A stretch of DNA of 64,000 nt from Mallotus nudiflorus (lineage: Eukaryota; Streptophyta; Magnoliopsida; Malpighiales; Euphorbiaceae): contig CANTUR010000193.1 in assembly GCA_947683625.1 (NCBI GenBank), positions 372,001 through 436,000 on the forward strand, given 5' to 3'. The notes beneath the pieces were generated by a model. It did not search any database. It saw nothing but the letters and a program-made list of their open reading frames with translations, and had not been told where the DNA came from. Positions 54,485 to 64,000 of this stretch are shown one piece after another. Position numbers and translations under genes: made by a program. Every line of letters starts with the position of its first letter. Within the stretch, counting starts at the first letter, position 1.

Positions 54485-55774
54485 CTATTACTAGCCAATC
54501 CTAATTTTTTTCTCTCTAATTTTTACCTTACTATTCTTTTTTCTCTTTTCTCTCTCCTTATTTTTTTCCTTTTTTATCATTCTTTTTATTTTTTCCTCAA
54601 ATTTCCTATCTTCATAAGTTACATCATGTGATAGATTAATGTTCTTTAAATTTGCATTTATGCCCATGCTAACTGAATCTAATCGAATTGAATTTATGTC
54701 AAACATGCAGATACTATCAATAACATAATGCACAGTACCATTAGCATGATTAGAATTCATATCATCGATCACTAAAACAAAACAAGTTCTAAAGAAATTA
54801 AAATTTTATTTGAATAAGACAATAAGAAATTTTATTTCCTATTCTAAATGTTAGGGATGCTAAGTCTTATAGTAGTCTTTCAAGTGGCTGGCATAACAAC
54901 TATTTTTCCATCTTCTTGCCAATTATCTCTATGAGTTCATCTTTTGTACCTCAAATGCACATTTTTCTTTCTTGTCTAGTAACTTCTCATTATTAAACTA
55001 ATCACCCCATCCTGTAGCCACAATTGACTTGAAGGGTATATCAAAAGAAGGTGGTTTAGTATAAAACACCTTATAGTCAAACTTGCTTGAAGGCTAACCC
55101 AATAAGTCTTTTGCTCCTTCTTCATCTTTAGGGGCATTAGGAGATTTCTCTTTAGTTTTAACGTTTAGGTCCTTAAAGAAGCTTAGCACTTCTTCCTCAC
55201 CAGCTCCTGGGTTGATCATCATGGTAGTTGAGGGTGGTGCGTTTTGGTAGTTTAGGAAAAGATTATTTCCAATGCTTAGGTTTTTGGGGTCGATGATCTT
55301 TCTAGAGTCTATAAGGTTTTGGATTTCATGTTTGAGGTAGATGCAGTTATCTATGGAGTGTTGGAGTTTTTCATGGAATTTGTAGTGCTTGTTTGGGTTA
55401 TAGCCTAAGGTGTTTAGGTTTGGATTAAGTAAAGGTTGAAGTAAGCCCTTTTGTATTAGGCACTCTAGGACTTTTAACAAAGGTTTGTTAAAATTGGAGA
55501 ATCTCCTTAGTTGTTGAACAGCATGCACTACCATAATTCGACTAGTGCTTCCTTGTTGTATGCCTGCAGTTAGGTAGTTTCTTGCTCCAGTGATTTTAGC
55601 AATCCTCTTTTTCTCACTTTCAATCTCCTTAGCTTGTAAACCATTGTCATAAAGGTCTATAAATGTCTTAGGGTTCATCATTTGCAACCTGTCAACCAAA
55701 ATGGACAACACATTACAGACTATCATCCTAACCTGATCTTTCTCAGCCAACTTGTTTTTCATTAATCCAGCCAT
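54485..55774 (-). pseudogene. T1 gag C-terminal half with pol-junction relic
   Basis: Minus frame 55774-55094 (MKNKLAEKDQVRMIV, FIDLYDNGLQAKEIE, YNPNKHYKFHEKLQHSIDN, CIYLKHEIQNLIDSRKI) matches the Ty3/gypsy Tat-type gag, whose CxFHxxxGHxxxxCxxLKxxI knuckle-like motif is degenerate here. After the stop come FDYKVFYTKPPSFDIPF and GWGDQFNNEKLL, then a charged stretch (54772-54491) like the segment before the RT of Tat elements. The frame 55094-55774 is open for 226 codons. Its N-terminal part is cut off by the G LTR. Confidence 0.83.
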
Positions 55775-57936
55775 TGTCGATGGGGTTCAACACATGCCTA
55801 AGATTTTAGCAACTACAACACTATTTAAGATCAGGGCTCTAGAGAACACACTAACTATTGTCACAAAGATAAGGCATGAAGATAAGGAGTCGCCACACAG
55901 GGTAATAACTGGGACAAATTGTTTTGGTAATACTTGATTCTCTAAAAGAAAGCTAGCACCACAACTAAGAGATTCTATAAATGGAATACTAACTTCTTTC
56001 AGTATTGTGTTCATTTAGAATTTATTTATGAATTACTATCTTATTCTCTATTTACACATAATTTTATTAAACCCTAATTAAACATCCATCTAGCCCTAAA
56101 GCAAACTAATCATAAAACTATATGTAAAAAATGCAAATGAAGCGCATCGTCCCTAGGTCTAAACTATGTTAATTTTATTTTAAAGTTTAGCTAATTCTAC
56201 ATTTTTATTTACAAGTGAAATGGACTAAAGATGGTCTTACATTTTAAGATAATTAATGAGCCTAAGTCTACTTGTTTTAATTCTAAAAAGTGGGCTTAAA
56301 TCTATTAATTTTAAGAAATAAAATAGAAATAAATTAGTGGGCTTAATTCTACTTAATTTTAAATTAAGTGATCCTAAATCTATTTATTTTAAAAAGAAAT
56401 GCTTTAATGGGTTGAACTAAGTCCAAATTAATTTTAATTAAAAAAAGGGCCTAAGTCTAAATTAATCTAATTGGGCTTAAATTGATTAAAATTAATTAAA
56501 CCTAACAATCCAATTAAAAGCCTATTTATTAAATGGGTTAAAACCTAATGTGGGAATAGGGCCCAAAGAGAATAAAAACATGCAAATAAACCCAAACAAC
56601 AAATTAAAGCAAATAATGAATCAAAAACATACATTTAGTGATTTCTAACCTAATTTTAATTACATGCAACCTAAATTAATCTAAAGCCACCATCGATTTT
56701 ATTAAGGTTTTATCAAATGAACCTAATTTGCTAATTAATTTTAATAATACAGAAAATTAAAGAGTTTCACTATTTCCACTATCAGGGCTATTATAAAACC
56801 TACCCAAAAATAACAAAGAAAATAAAGTTAAAATTACAACCCTTAAGAAAATAAATGAAACAAATTCAAAACCTAAAAAATAAATTAGATAGAACAAAAA
56901 AATAAAAAAAAATACATAAGAATTAAATTGTGATCCTAATTCTTAGTTTTCATTTATGGATTCTCCATGGGTTTTCCTTGGTTTAATCATGCGTTCATTA
57001 TCATAAAAACATGAAAAACATATAATAAAAAAATTAGAATGAATGAATGAAGAAAAAAAAATAATGAAAATTAAACAAAAAAAACACTGAAATAATGAAA
57101 TAATAAAATAATAAAATAATATAAAGGAAAGAATTAATAATAAAAAAAAGAAAGAAAGGAGTAGAAGTAGGATGTTATGCAAATGTTGTTTGAATGCCTC
57201 TCAGAATGAGATTTCACCATTTTGAGAAAAATAACTTTGTGTTTTCTTCATTTCTAAACCTTAAAAAGAACGTTTTTGTTTAAAAGGTTTTTTTTCTCTT
57301 TTTCTTCTTTTCTCTTCTCTTTTTTCTCTCTGTGTTTTTTCAATCAACTCTTTTTTTTTTTTGCAGTAGCTATTAGGGTTTTCTCTTTTTTTTATCTCTT
57401 TACGCAGTCTCCCCTCTCTTTTGCTGCCAAACTTTTCTTTTTATATCCTATTCTAATCCTAGCTAACTACTTACGTGATCACAGGAGAAGCAGCTCTGAT
57501 CCTCCTCTCAAAACAAACAGGATAAGAATTTTAATTTCAAAAATTATACGCATAAGATACGTATATTGGATAGATAAATATCAAATTTGATTTATTTATT
57601 AAAAATAAATTAAAATTTGGACCAATCATAATTAAAAAAATTGAGAAAATAAATTTTTTCTAACATTTTTGTGCCCTGGCATTACAAAATGTTGACCGGC
57701 ATTATTTAATGTTGATTGGCATTACATAATGTCGATCGGCATTATGTAATGCCAATTGGCATCTTTTAAATAAACCCTACAAACTTTATTTTTTTACAAT
57801 TAAACCTAAAAAATGTTGCAATTTAGTCCTTGAAATCATGAAACTTAACAATAGGGGTCAAGTTTTGACTAAATTTTCATTATAGAGGCTTTTATCGTAC
57901 ACGTGCACAATTACATCCTAAAATTGGGTGCTTATA
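55775..57936 (-). repeat. 3' LTR of G (family D, D3)
   Basis: The reverse complement runs TATAAGCACCCAATTTTAGG (TG mutated to TA) to CATCGACA, 2162 bp, with the D1/D2 end blocks at 55784-55960. It carries four 20-bp tandem palindromic units, GGCATTAYNTAATGYYGATY (57678-57757), and then GATTGGTCC near 57618. The T- and C-rich tract at 57284-57430 lies in the middle. Confidence 0.88.
57678..57762. repeat. 20-bp palindromic tandem repeat in the D3 LTR
   Basis: Four consecutive 20-bp units each starting GGCATTA and containing TAATG, so every unit is itself nearly palindromic. D1 and D2 have unrelated palindromes at the same LTR offset. Confidence 0.92.
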
Positions 57937-57953
57937 GTTGCCCCCTTTTATAG
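57937..57953 (-). promoter_or_regulatory. Polypurine tract of G
   Basis: Minus strand CTATAAAAGGGGGCAAC ends directly at the LTR start (TATAAGCACCC). This identifies D3 as a 3' LTR and gives the direction of G. Confidence 0.82.
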
Positions 57954-58079
57954 TTGTTTGCTTGAAAAATTACGATAAAGTAATAGTATAACATAATTTT
58001 AAAAGAAAAAATTAGGGTACTTTACTGTATCCTAATTAACATGTTGATGCTTAAATTATTGAGCAATTTTTAAGCAAGA

Positions 58080-58452
58080 TGCTAGGTTTAGTATGCTTCA
58101 CTATATTTCCTATAGAACATCTAGTGAGGTATATGCAAATGAGTTTCACTATATTCCCTATGGGACGTTTAGCATTTCATGATTTGAAAACATGTTATAG
58201 CTCCTGTAGAATGTCAAGCAATAATACTATAACTACTGTGTAGTGTCTGGTGAACTGCACTATATTCCCTTTAGGATGTCTAGTGACAATGGATTTCATT
58301 ATATTCCCTGTGAGATGTTTAACGAAATATATGTAATGATTCTTGCTATACTCCTTGTGGGACGTTTAGCATTTCATGATTTGAGAACATGTTATAGCTC
58401 TTATGGAATGTTTAGCAATAATACCATAACTACTTTGTAGTGTCTGGTAGAT
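58080..58452. repeat. 197-bp tandem duplication in the G 3' region
   Basis: The blocks GGGACGTTTAGCATTTCATG...CATGTTATAGCTC...CTACTNTGTAGTGTCTGG repeat with period about 197 (atgatttg at 58179 and 58376). Smaller CACTATATTCCC units are repeated inside. Confidence 0.88.
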
Positions 58453-58619
58453 TAAAAGAATTGAAAATTCATATTAGAATGATTTTAATGAAAGAAGTAC
58501 ATTGCACTCGGTCGTACAATGTCGACTATACCTGGTCAAATAGTCTAAATTTAAATACACTACACTCAAAAATGTAGTGTTAATTTCTTTTATGCGATTA
58601 TGCTACAATCCATAATTTA

Positions 58620-59170
58620 TCGTAATTTGTTACCACCCTTTTATTGCTCACTTATTATGCTGTAATCCATAATTGCTTGTGATTAGCTGTAACCTTTTCA
58701 TTGCTCACTAATGATGTTGCAATCCATAATTGTTTGTGATTAGTTACAACCCTTTCGTTGCTCACTAATGATGTTGCAGTCCATAACTGCTCGCGATTAG
58801 CTACAACCTTTTCATTGCTCACTAATGATGTTGTAGTCCATAACTACTCATAATTAGCTGCAACCCTTTCGTTGCTCACCGATGATACTGTAGTCCACAA
58901 CTGCTTAAGATTAATTACAACCCTTTCATTACTTGCCTTTAATGATTGTTCACCATTGATAATGCTGAAGAACATAACTGCTGGCTAATGATGTTGTAAC
59001 CTATAATTGCTTGCAAATTGACTGCAATCCTTTCATTGCTCACCTTTGATTATGCTACAGTCCATAGCTACTTACTGATGATGCTATAACCCATAATTGC
59101 TTGCAAATTAATTACAATTTTTTCATTGCTCACCTTTGATGCTACAGTCCATAACTGCTCATGATTTTTA
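58620..59170. repeat. 57-bp tandem array in the G 3' region
   Basis: TTGCTCACTAATGATGTTGC-type units start at 58644, 58701, 58758, 58815 and 58872, period exactly 57. They are followed by about four more disturbed units to 59170, some with inserted Cs or fused halves. No coding frame crosses it. Confidence 0.96.
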
Positions 59171-59689
59171 TCTTTGATTGTTTAAGTCAAATGCTTTGAA
59201 TTCTTCGTGCTAACTGACTTTGAATTTTTTTGTGTTGACTGATAAGAATTTCTCTGCTAACTAATTCCAATTCTGTTATGTTAACTAACTCTACAAGATG
59301 GGTGTACTTCCTTCTAAATTTACAATCTTACATTCTTGTTAAGTTAGTTTCAATCATGATGAATGTATAAAAGTACATTATAATGTTAAATATTTTTGAG
59401 AAAATTGATCACTTTATCATGAGATAGCATGCACTCAACAAATCTCACTATTTTTTATTTTCATGACTATCATTTATTTGCCATTTGCAAAGGTCAGAGG
59501 CATCGGTAACCATCTTATGTTGAGAGCATATCTTTTACCAAGTGAAGAGCTTATGAAGAGCTTACTTCCACACTTAATTTTAAGGGGAATTTGCTAAACA
59601 AAACTTATGAAAATTGAGTATAAAAAGATTGAATTCTGAGTATCAAAATAGTCTTTGAATTATTTTTGTGTTTTTCTTCTTTATCTGAG

Positions 59690-60030
59690 TATTCCCCCAC
59701 CTTTCTCATATTACTCAGCGTGGATACTGTTGGAAAGGTCCTTTGGATACTCATACTCTTATAGAGCATTAGAGTTAATAGAGCATGTTTTTTTATGTGG
59801 GGCCCTCTTTTAGTATTCCTCCGCCTTTCTTGTATTACTCAGCTTGGATACTACCAGATCATGTTGATACTCTTGCTTATTTTTTAGCATTGGAGTAAAT
59901 TAAGCTTGCTCTTATTTTGATTTTCCTCTTAGTATTCCCCTGCCTTTTTTATTTTACTTAGCGTGGATACCATTGAGGGATTTGTACTCATCCTCAATTT
60001 TTAGCATTGGAGTATATTATATGCACATTT
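59690..60030. repeat. 119-124-bp tandem array, three copies
   Basis: Units start TATTCCCCC at 59690, 59814 and 59933 and contain ATTACTCAGC(G/T)TGGATACT and AGCATTGGAGTAAAT-like blocks. A single related unit lies reversed in gypsy element A at 11450-11580. Confidence 0.92.
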
Positions 60031-60118
60031 ATTATTCAAAAGAATAAAATGATACTTTAAAATTCAAGCAATTTATACTGCAAGTCCATAGATTTTATCT
60101 TTGCATATTCTTCCCCTC

Positions 60119-62600
60119 ATTTGGGTATGAAGCAAGCATTAAATTGATTACAGTTTATAAACTCTCAACACAAAGTCGTTAACTAATCATTTGAATTTTG
60201 TGAGGCTAATAAAAAGAGCCATTATAATCAAAGGTCATGAGATAGGCTTTTCACACACGATCTTGTGAAGTGGATGAATATACTTTCAATTTGTGAATTT
60301 TATGATTGACATGGTACTTTATTAAAGAATAGAGTTATGTTACTTCCCTTTATTATCTTAGTGAGGGTTTAACATTTGTTATCTTGCCCATTTTTATTGA
60401 TGTATCAGTTCTTTTCCCCTTCTTCATTCTTTTATTTTTTTCCTGCACAAAATACCATAAGTTAGTATGGTCTATTTGTAAGTGAAGAGATTTTTTCAAA
60501 ATGCAATGTTATTCTTTTACATTCTTCCCTTTTGATTATGATGATGATGTCTCTAATCACAAGGTCATGATACTCCATTATTGAAGTCATGGCCTAAGGT
60601 TGAATTTGCCTTTTTGCCATTCCATTAATACTATGGTAGAGGGCTTCATTCCTCTTCTTAACATCTCTTGTAAAAAAGGTTCAGGAGTTAGAGATCTTAT
60701 TTCATGATCAAATAATTTTTTAGAGTGCATTCATTTTAGGTTTTGAGTTTGTTGTCCCTTTTTATAAGGTCCATGAATGTATTGTTGACATGTTGGACCT
60801 TCTCATCACTATATTCCATACCCTATACTAGTCTAACTATTATGGAGAGATATTCTAAATGATGCTCCCGATGAGACTATGGAGATGGATACTAAGTTAA
60901 AGGAGTCTGAACGTCCTATCCAGCCTTTTGAGGTCACCAGGATGACGCTTTCGCAAATATCACTATCGATGATATTCCCTTACTGAATGGGCCCATAATT
61001 AATTAGGCTCCTGCGATCTAGAGTCCCATTGAGCATCAGGTTCACCTAAAGAGTGTCACTTTTTTCCTTTAAATGCTTTACAAGTGAACAATCTGACTAC
61101 CTTTCTGCACTCTTACAACACTAATCTTAAATGTTAGCAGTAAAGTGTTTGCACAATATTGCCTAGGCTTAAAGACTTTATTATGCAAAGCAATTATTTC
61201 ACAATAAATGTATGTAAGTGTATGCATGTTATGTATGACATGCATGATCCTAATAGGTCTTATGTTTGGAAAAAAGCTATGTTCGCAGCTTTGAGTGTGA
61301 GAATGAGGTGCCTCATCAATAGCTTCTAGGTTTAAGCACTGGATGCTTTGTTATTAGTAATTCTAATGTTAAAGCTTCTGATATAGCTCATCGGACTTAT
61401 GACTAGGCTAGTGAGTGGGGTCCATGGCTTTACACTGGAGCTCATGATTGACCGATGCACTATTGAACTTTTCTTTTTGTTACTACTTTTGTTGTATGAT
61501 AACTAATGTATTTGTATGCTTGTAGTTTACTCCTTTCTGCCCTGAGACCTTTTTCACTAACTTTGAAGTTCTAGTGTTGTATTTACTATTTTGCCCCCAA
61601 GCTACACCAAAGTTACATTTTGCCCCTAACTTCATTTTAAATTCATTCTAGCAATCTTTTTCTTCATGTGTGCAAGAGACTCAATTTGGTTACTGCTGTT
61701 ATTGACCCTTTGTCATACTAACCCTATTTACAGTCTCATGTATTGAAGATGCAGAGGAGTGGGCGAACTGATTGAAGCGAGTTCTTAATAATGAAATCAA
61801 CTGGACTTACACTTCAAAGAATTCTTTAGCAGAATATGAGGCTTGATGTTGATGCAATAATTGATGACAGATACAAGGTATGGGTTACAACATAAGTTAC
61901 TGAGCCACCTAAATTCTCAAGGTGTAAGGGGACACTAGGCTTACAAGGAAAATTACAAAAGGGTGGTAAAAAAGAAAACATAACTAAAATAGTGATCTCA
62001 TAGCTTTGATTTAGCTTTCATTATGTATTATCTTTCCATTCAGATACTTATGCAGTATGATGAAGATGAATATGTGATATTTGAACAAAAATTTAAAATT
62101 CAATTTTAATCATTAATTAGGGCAAAAATGAGAACATTCATTACATCACATGATACAACTCCTATTATCAGCCAGTCATGAATATTTTCTCTCTAATTTT
62201 TACCTTACTGTTCTTTTTTTCTCTCCTTATTTTTCTCTTTTTTTCATTCTTTTTTTTTTCTTAAATTTCGTATCTTCATAAGTTATATCATGTGATATAT
62301 ATATGTTATTTGAATTTGCATTTATGCCCATACTGAATGAATCTAATTAAATTGAATTTATGTGTGTAGATCCAATTAATATCATAATGCACATTACCAT
62401 TAAGATGTACATTGCAAAGTAAGTATGATCAGAATTTATATCATCGATCACTAAAACAAAATAAAAACTAAAATTTTATTCAAAGAAGACAATAAGAAAT
62501 TTTATTTCCTATTCTAGATGTTAGGGATGCTGAGTCTTATAATGGTTTTCTTTAAGACGGCTGACATAACAACTATTCTTGCATCTTTTTGCCAACTATC
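60119..62600. other. Non-coding body of G
   Basis: Paired with T1 52371-55000. No recognisable pol. The same indels-and-stops pattern on both strands shows no maintained frame. TTTTGCCCC tracts near 61592 and 61616 correspond to the T1 repeat at 53903-53960. Confidence 0.6.
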
Positions 62601-64000
62601 TCCATGACTTCATCTTATTGTACCTCAAATGTGCATTTTTCTTTCTTTTCTAGCAACTTCTCATCATCAAATTCATCACCCCATCCTGTAGTCACAATTG
62701 ACTTAAAGGGTATGTCAATAGAAGGTGGTTTAGTATAAAACACCTTATAGTTGAACTTACCTGAAGGCTGACCCAATAAGTCTTCTGCTCTTTCCACATC
62801 TTTGGGGGCATTAAGAAATTTCTCATTGGTTTTAAGGTCTAGGCCCTTAAACGAGCTTAGCACTTCTTCCTCATTAACTCTAGAATTAATCATCATGGTA
62901 GTTGGGGGTGGTACATTTCAGTAGTTTAGGAAAATATTATTTTTGGTTCTTGGGTTTTCAAGATCTATGATTTTTCCAAAGTATATAAGGTTTTGGATTT
63001 CATGTTTAAGGTGGATGCAATTACCTATGGAGTATTCGAGCTTTTGATGGAATTGGCAGTGCTTGTTTAGGTTATAGCCTAGGGTGTTTGGGTTTGGTGG
63101 GTTTGGATTAGGTAAAGGTTGAAGTAACCCCTTTTTACATTAAGTGCTCTAGGACTTTTGAAAGTGGTTGGCTAAAATTAGAGAATCTCGTTGGTTGTTG
63201 AACAGCATGCACTTCCACAATCCGGCTAGTGCTCCATTGCTATGTGCCCCCAATTTGGTAGTTTTGGGTTCTTTTACTTTTAAAACTTTTCTTCTTCTTA
63301 CTCTCAATCTCTTCAGCTTGCAAACCATCATCATATAGATCTATAAATGTTTTAGGATTCATCATTTGTAATCTCTTAACCAAATTAGTAACACTTTATA
63401 GACTATCATCTTAACCTGATCTTTCTTAACCAACTTACTTTTCATTAATCTTGCCTTATTCATGAATCTCATCAGAAAATCCAAAAATGATTCATTAGGA
63501 TTCCGCTTGGTCAATTCTAAATCTTTGATAGACATTTCCAATCTAGTGCTATAATTATACTGTTTCAAAAAAGCAATACACAATTCTTTTCAATCAGCCC
63601 TAACAGACTTTTCTAACCCATAATACTAGTTTATAGCCATTTCCTTTAAAGACAGTACAAATAATCTAGTGATCACTTCTAATGGGGCCTTAGTAGTGCT
63701 CATTGTTATTGTGTATTGACTAAGATGAATCCTAGGATCTCCAGTTCTATCAAACTTCTGCAGCTAAGGCATTTTGAACTTCTCAGGTAGCTTATTACCC
63801 TCCATTAGTGGCATATCATCAAAGTCAAATGAATATCCCGTGCCTTGTCCTATAATTAGCTCTTCCATCTTGGACATTTTCTAGGTCAACGCTTGCATTT
63901 TCTTGGACTCATGGTCTTATACCAGTTCAAGTGATTCTCTCTTTGCCTAATCTATCATGTAGTTCTCAACATCCTCAAGCTTCACATCAACAACGGGTGG
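62601..64000 (-). pseudogene. G gag pseudogene (continues beyond window)
   Basis: Minus-strand blocks from the right edge: SFDFDDMPLMEGNKLPEKFK and KFDRTGDPRIHLSQYTI (about 63830-63710); EMAINYYGLEKS-like, WKELCIAFLKQYNYSTRLEM and NESFLDFLMRFMNKARLM (63600-63450). These are the Retrotrans_gag core of Ty3/gypsy. Then MIVYKVLL, degraded knuckle region, EEEVLSSFKGLDLKTNEK and FNYKVFYTKPPSIDIPF (62896-62615). Stops near 63395, 63240 and 62930. Confidence 0.87.

Larger units (their letters stand above)
52371..55774 (-). mobile_element. T1: older copy of the gag-only gypsy family
   Basis: About 3.4 kb aligning in order with 60119-63459 of G. It contains the gag C-terminal half on the minus strand (55774-55094) and then about 2.5 kb of largely non-coding sequence. 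It is cut on the right by the 3' LTR of G (55775) and on the left by the minisatellite junction. Confidence 0.82.
55775..64000 (-). mobile_element. G: gag-only Ty3/gypsy (Tat-like) element, 5' end outside window
   Basis: On the minus strand: gag (64000 to about 62600), 2-kb body (62600-60119), tandem-repeat-rich 3' region (60118-57953), PPT, 3' LTR of family D (57936-55775). No pol domain is seen. Directly left of the LTR is T1 gag sequence of the same family, so G appears inserted into a relative. The right duplication is outside the window. Confidence 0.78.

Noticed and set aside
55770..57941. D3 as a solo LTR
   Set aside because: Flanks GCCAT and GTTGC do not match, and a polypurine tract adjoins its start, so it is the 3' LTR of G.
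58620..59170. CRISPR-like array
   Set aside because: The 57-bp units are repeats over their whole length without unique spacers, and the context is a plant retrotransposon.

Overview
The window looks like gene-poor, AT-rich nuclear DNA of a flowering plant, most likely a eudicot. It consists almost entirely of LTR retrotransposons in several layers of nesting. No rRNA, tRNA or CRISPR array was seen. Only one intact-looking reading frame (41527-41835) is not obviously transposon-derived. All other coding matter is broken gag, pol or env-like sequence with stops, frameshifts and deletions. No host pathway can be described; the content is the history of the elements and the regulatory structure left in their LTRs and leaders.

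Layout. 1-9844: a minus-strand Ty1/copia Sirevirus-like element (S1). Its left (3') LTR runs off the window, and its integrase is split by a solo LTR of another copia family (4342-5837, duplication AAGAC). 9845-13163: 3' end and LTR of a plus-strand Ty3/gypsy element (A). 13175-19698: a plus-strand chromovirus of Tekay/Del type (H), internally deleted to part of integrase between a truncated LTR and a very long 3' LTR. 19735-20838: a solo Sirevirus LTR (duplication ATGTT). 21104-33103: a complete but dead plus-strand Sirevirus (S2, duplication AAATT) carrying a solo gypsy-type LTR of family D (29413-31520). S2 sits inside an older sequence with inverted-repeat ends.

33850-36734: anonymous AT-rich DNA with a TA run, a 34-bp tandem repeat, a purine-rich tract and hairpins. 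36735-41320: element E with about 1-kb terminal direct repeats, the left one split by a second D solo LTR (37281-38642, duplication GTGGT). 41527-41835: the 102-codon frame. 42022-46954: a gag-only relic (C) of the family that left the solo LTR in S1. 47204-51546: the 3' part of a third Sirevirus (S3, minus), joined to a chromovirus protease/RT fragment (51547-52302). 52371-64000: two copies of a gypsy family that retains gag but shows no recognisable pol. One (G) appears inserted into the gag of the other (T1).

Main observation. In S2 and S3 the env-like third ORF is preceded by a TATA box and a cluster of palindromes. These palindromes carry the same motifs as the palindrome cluster upstream of the TATA box in that element's own LTR. 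This suggests an LTR-like internal promoter for the env-like gene. More broadly, several LTR families here carry a family-specific palindrome cluster near a promoter-like AT-rich motif.
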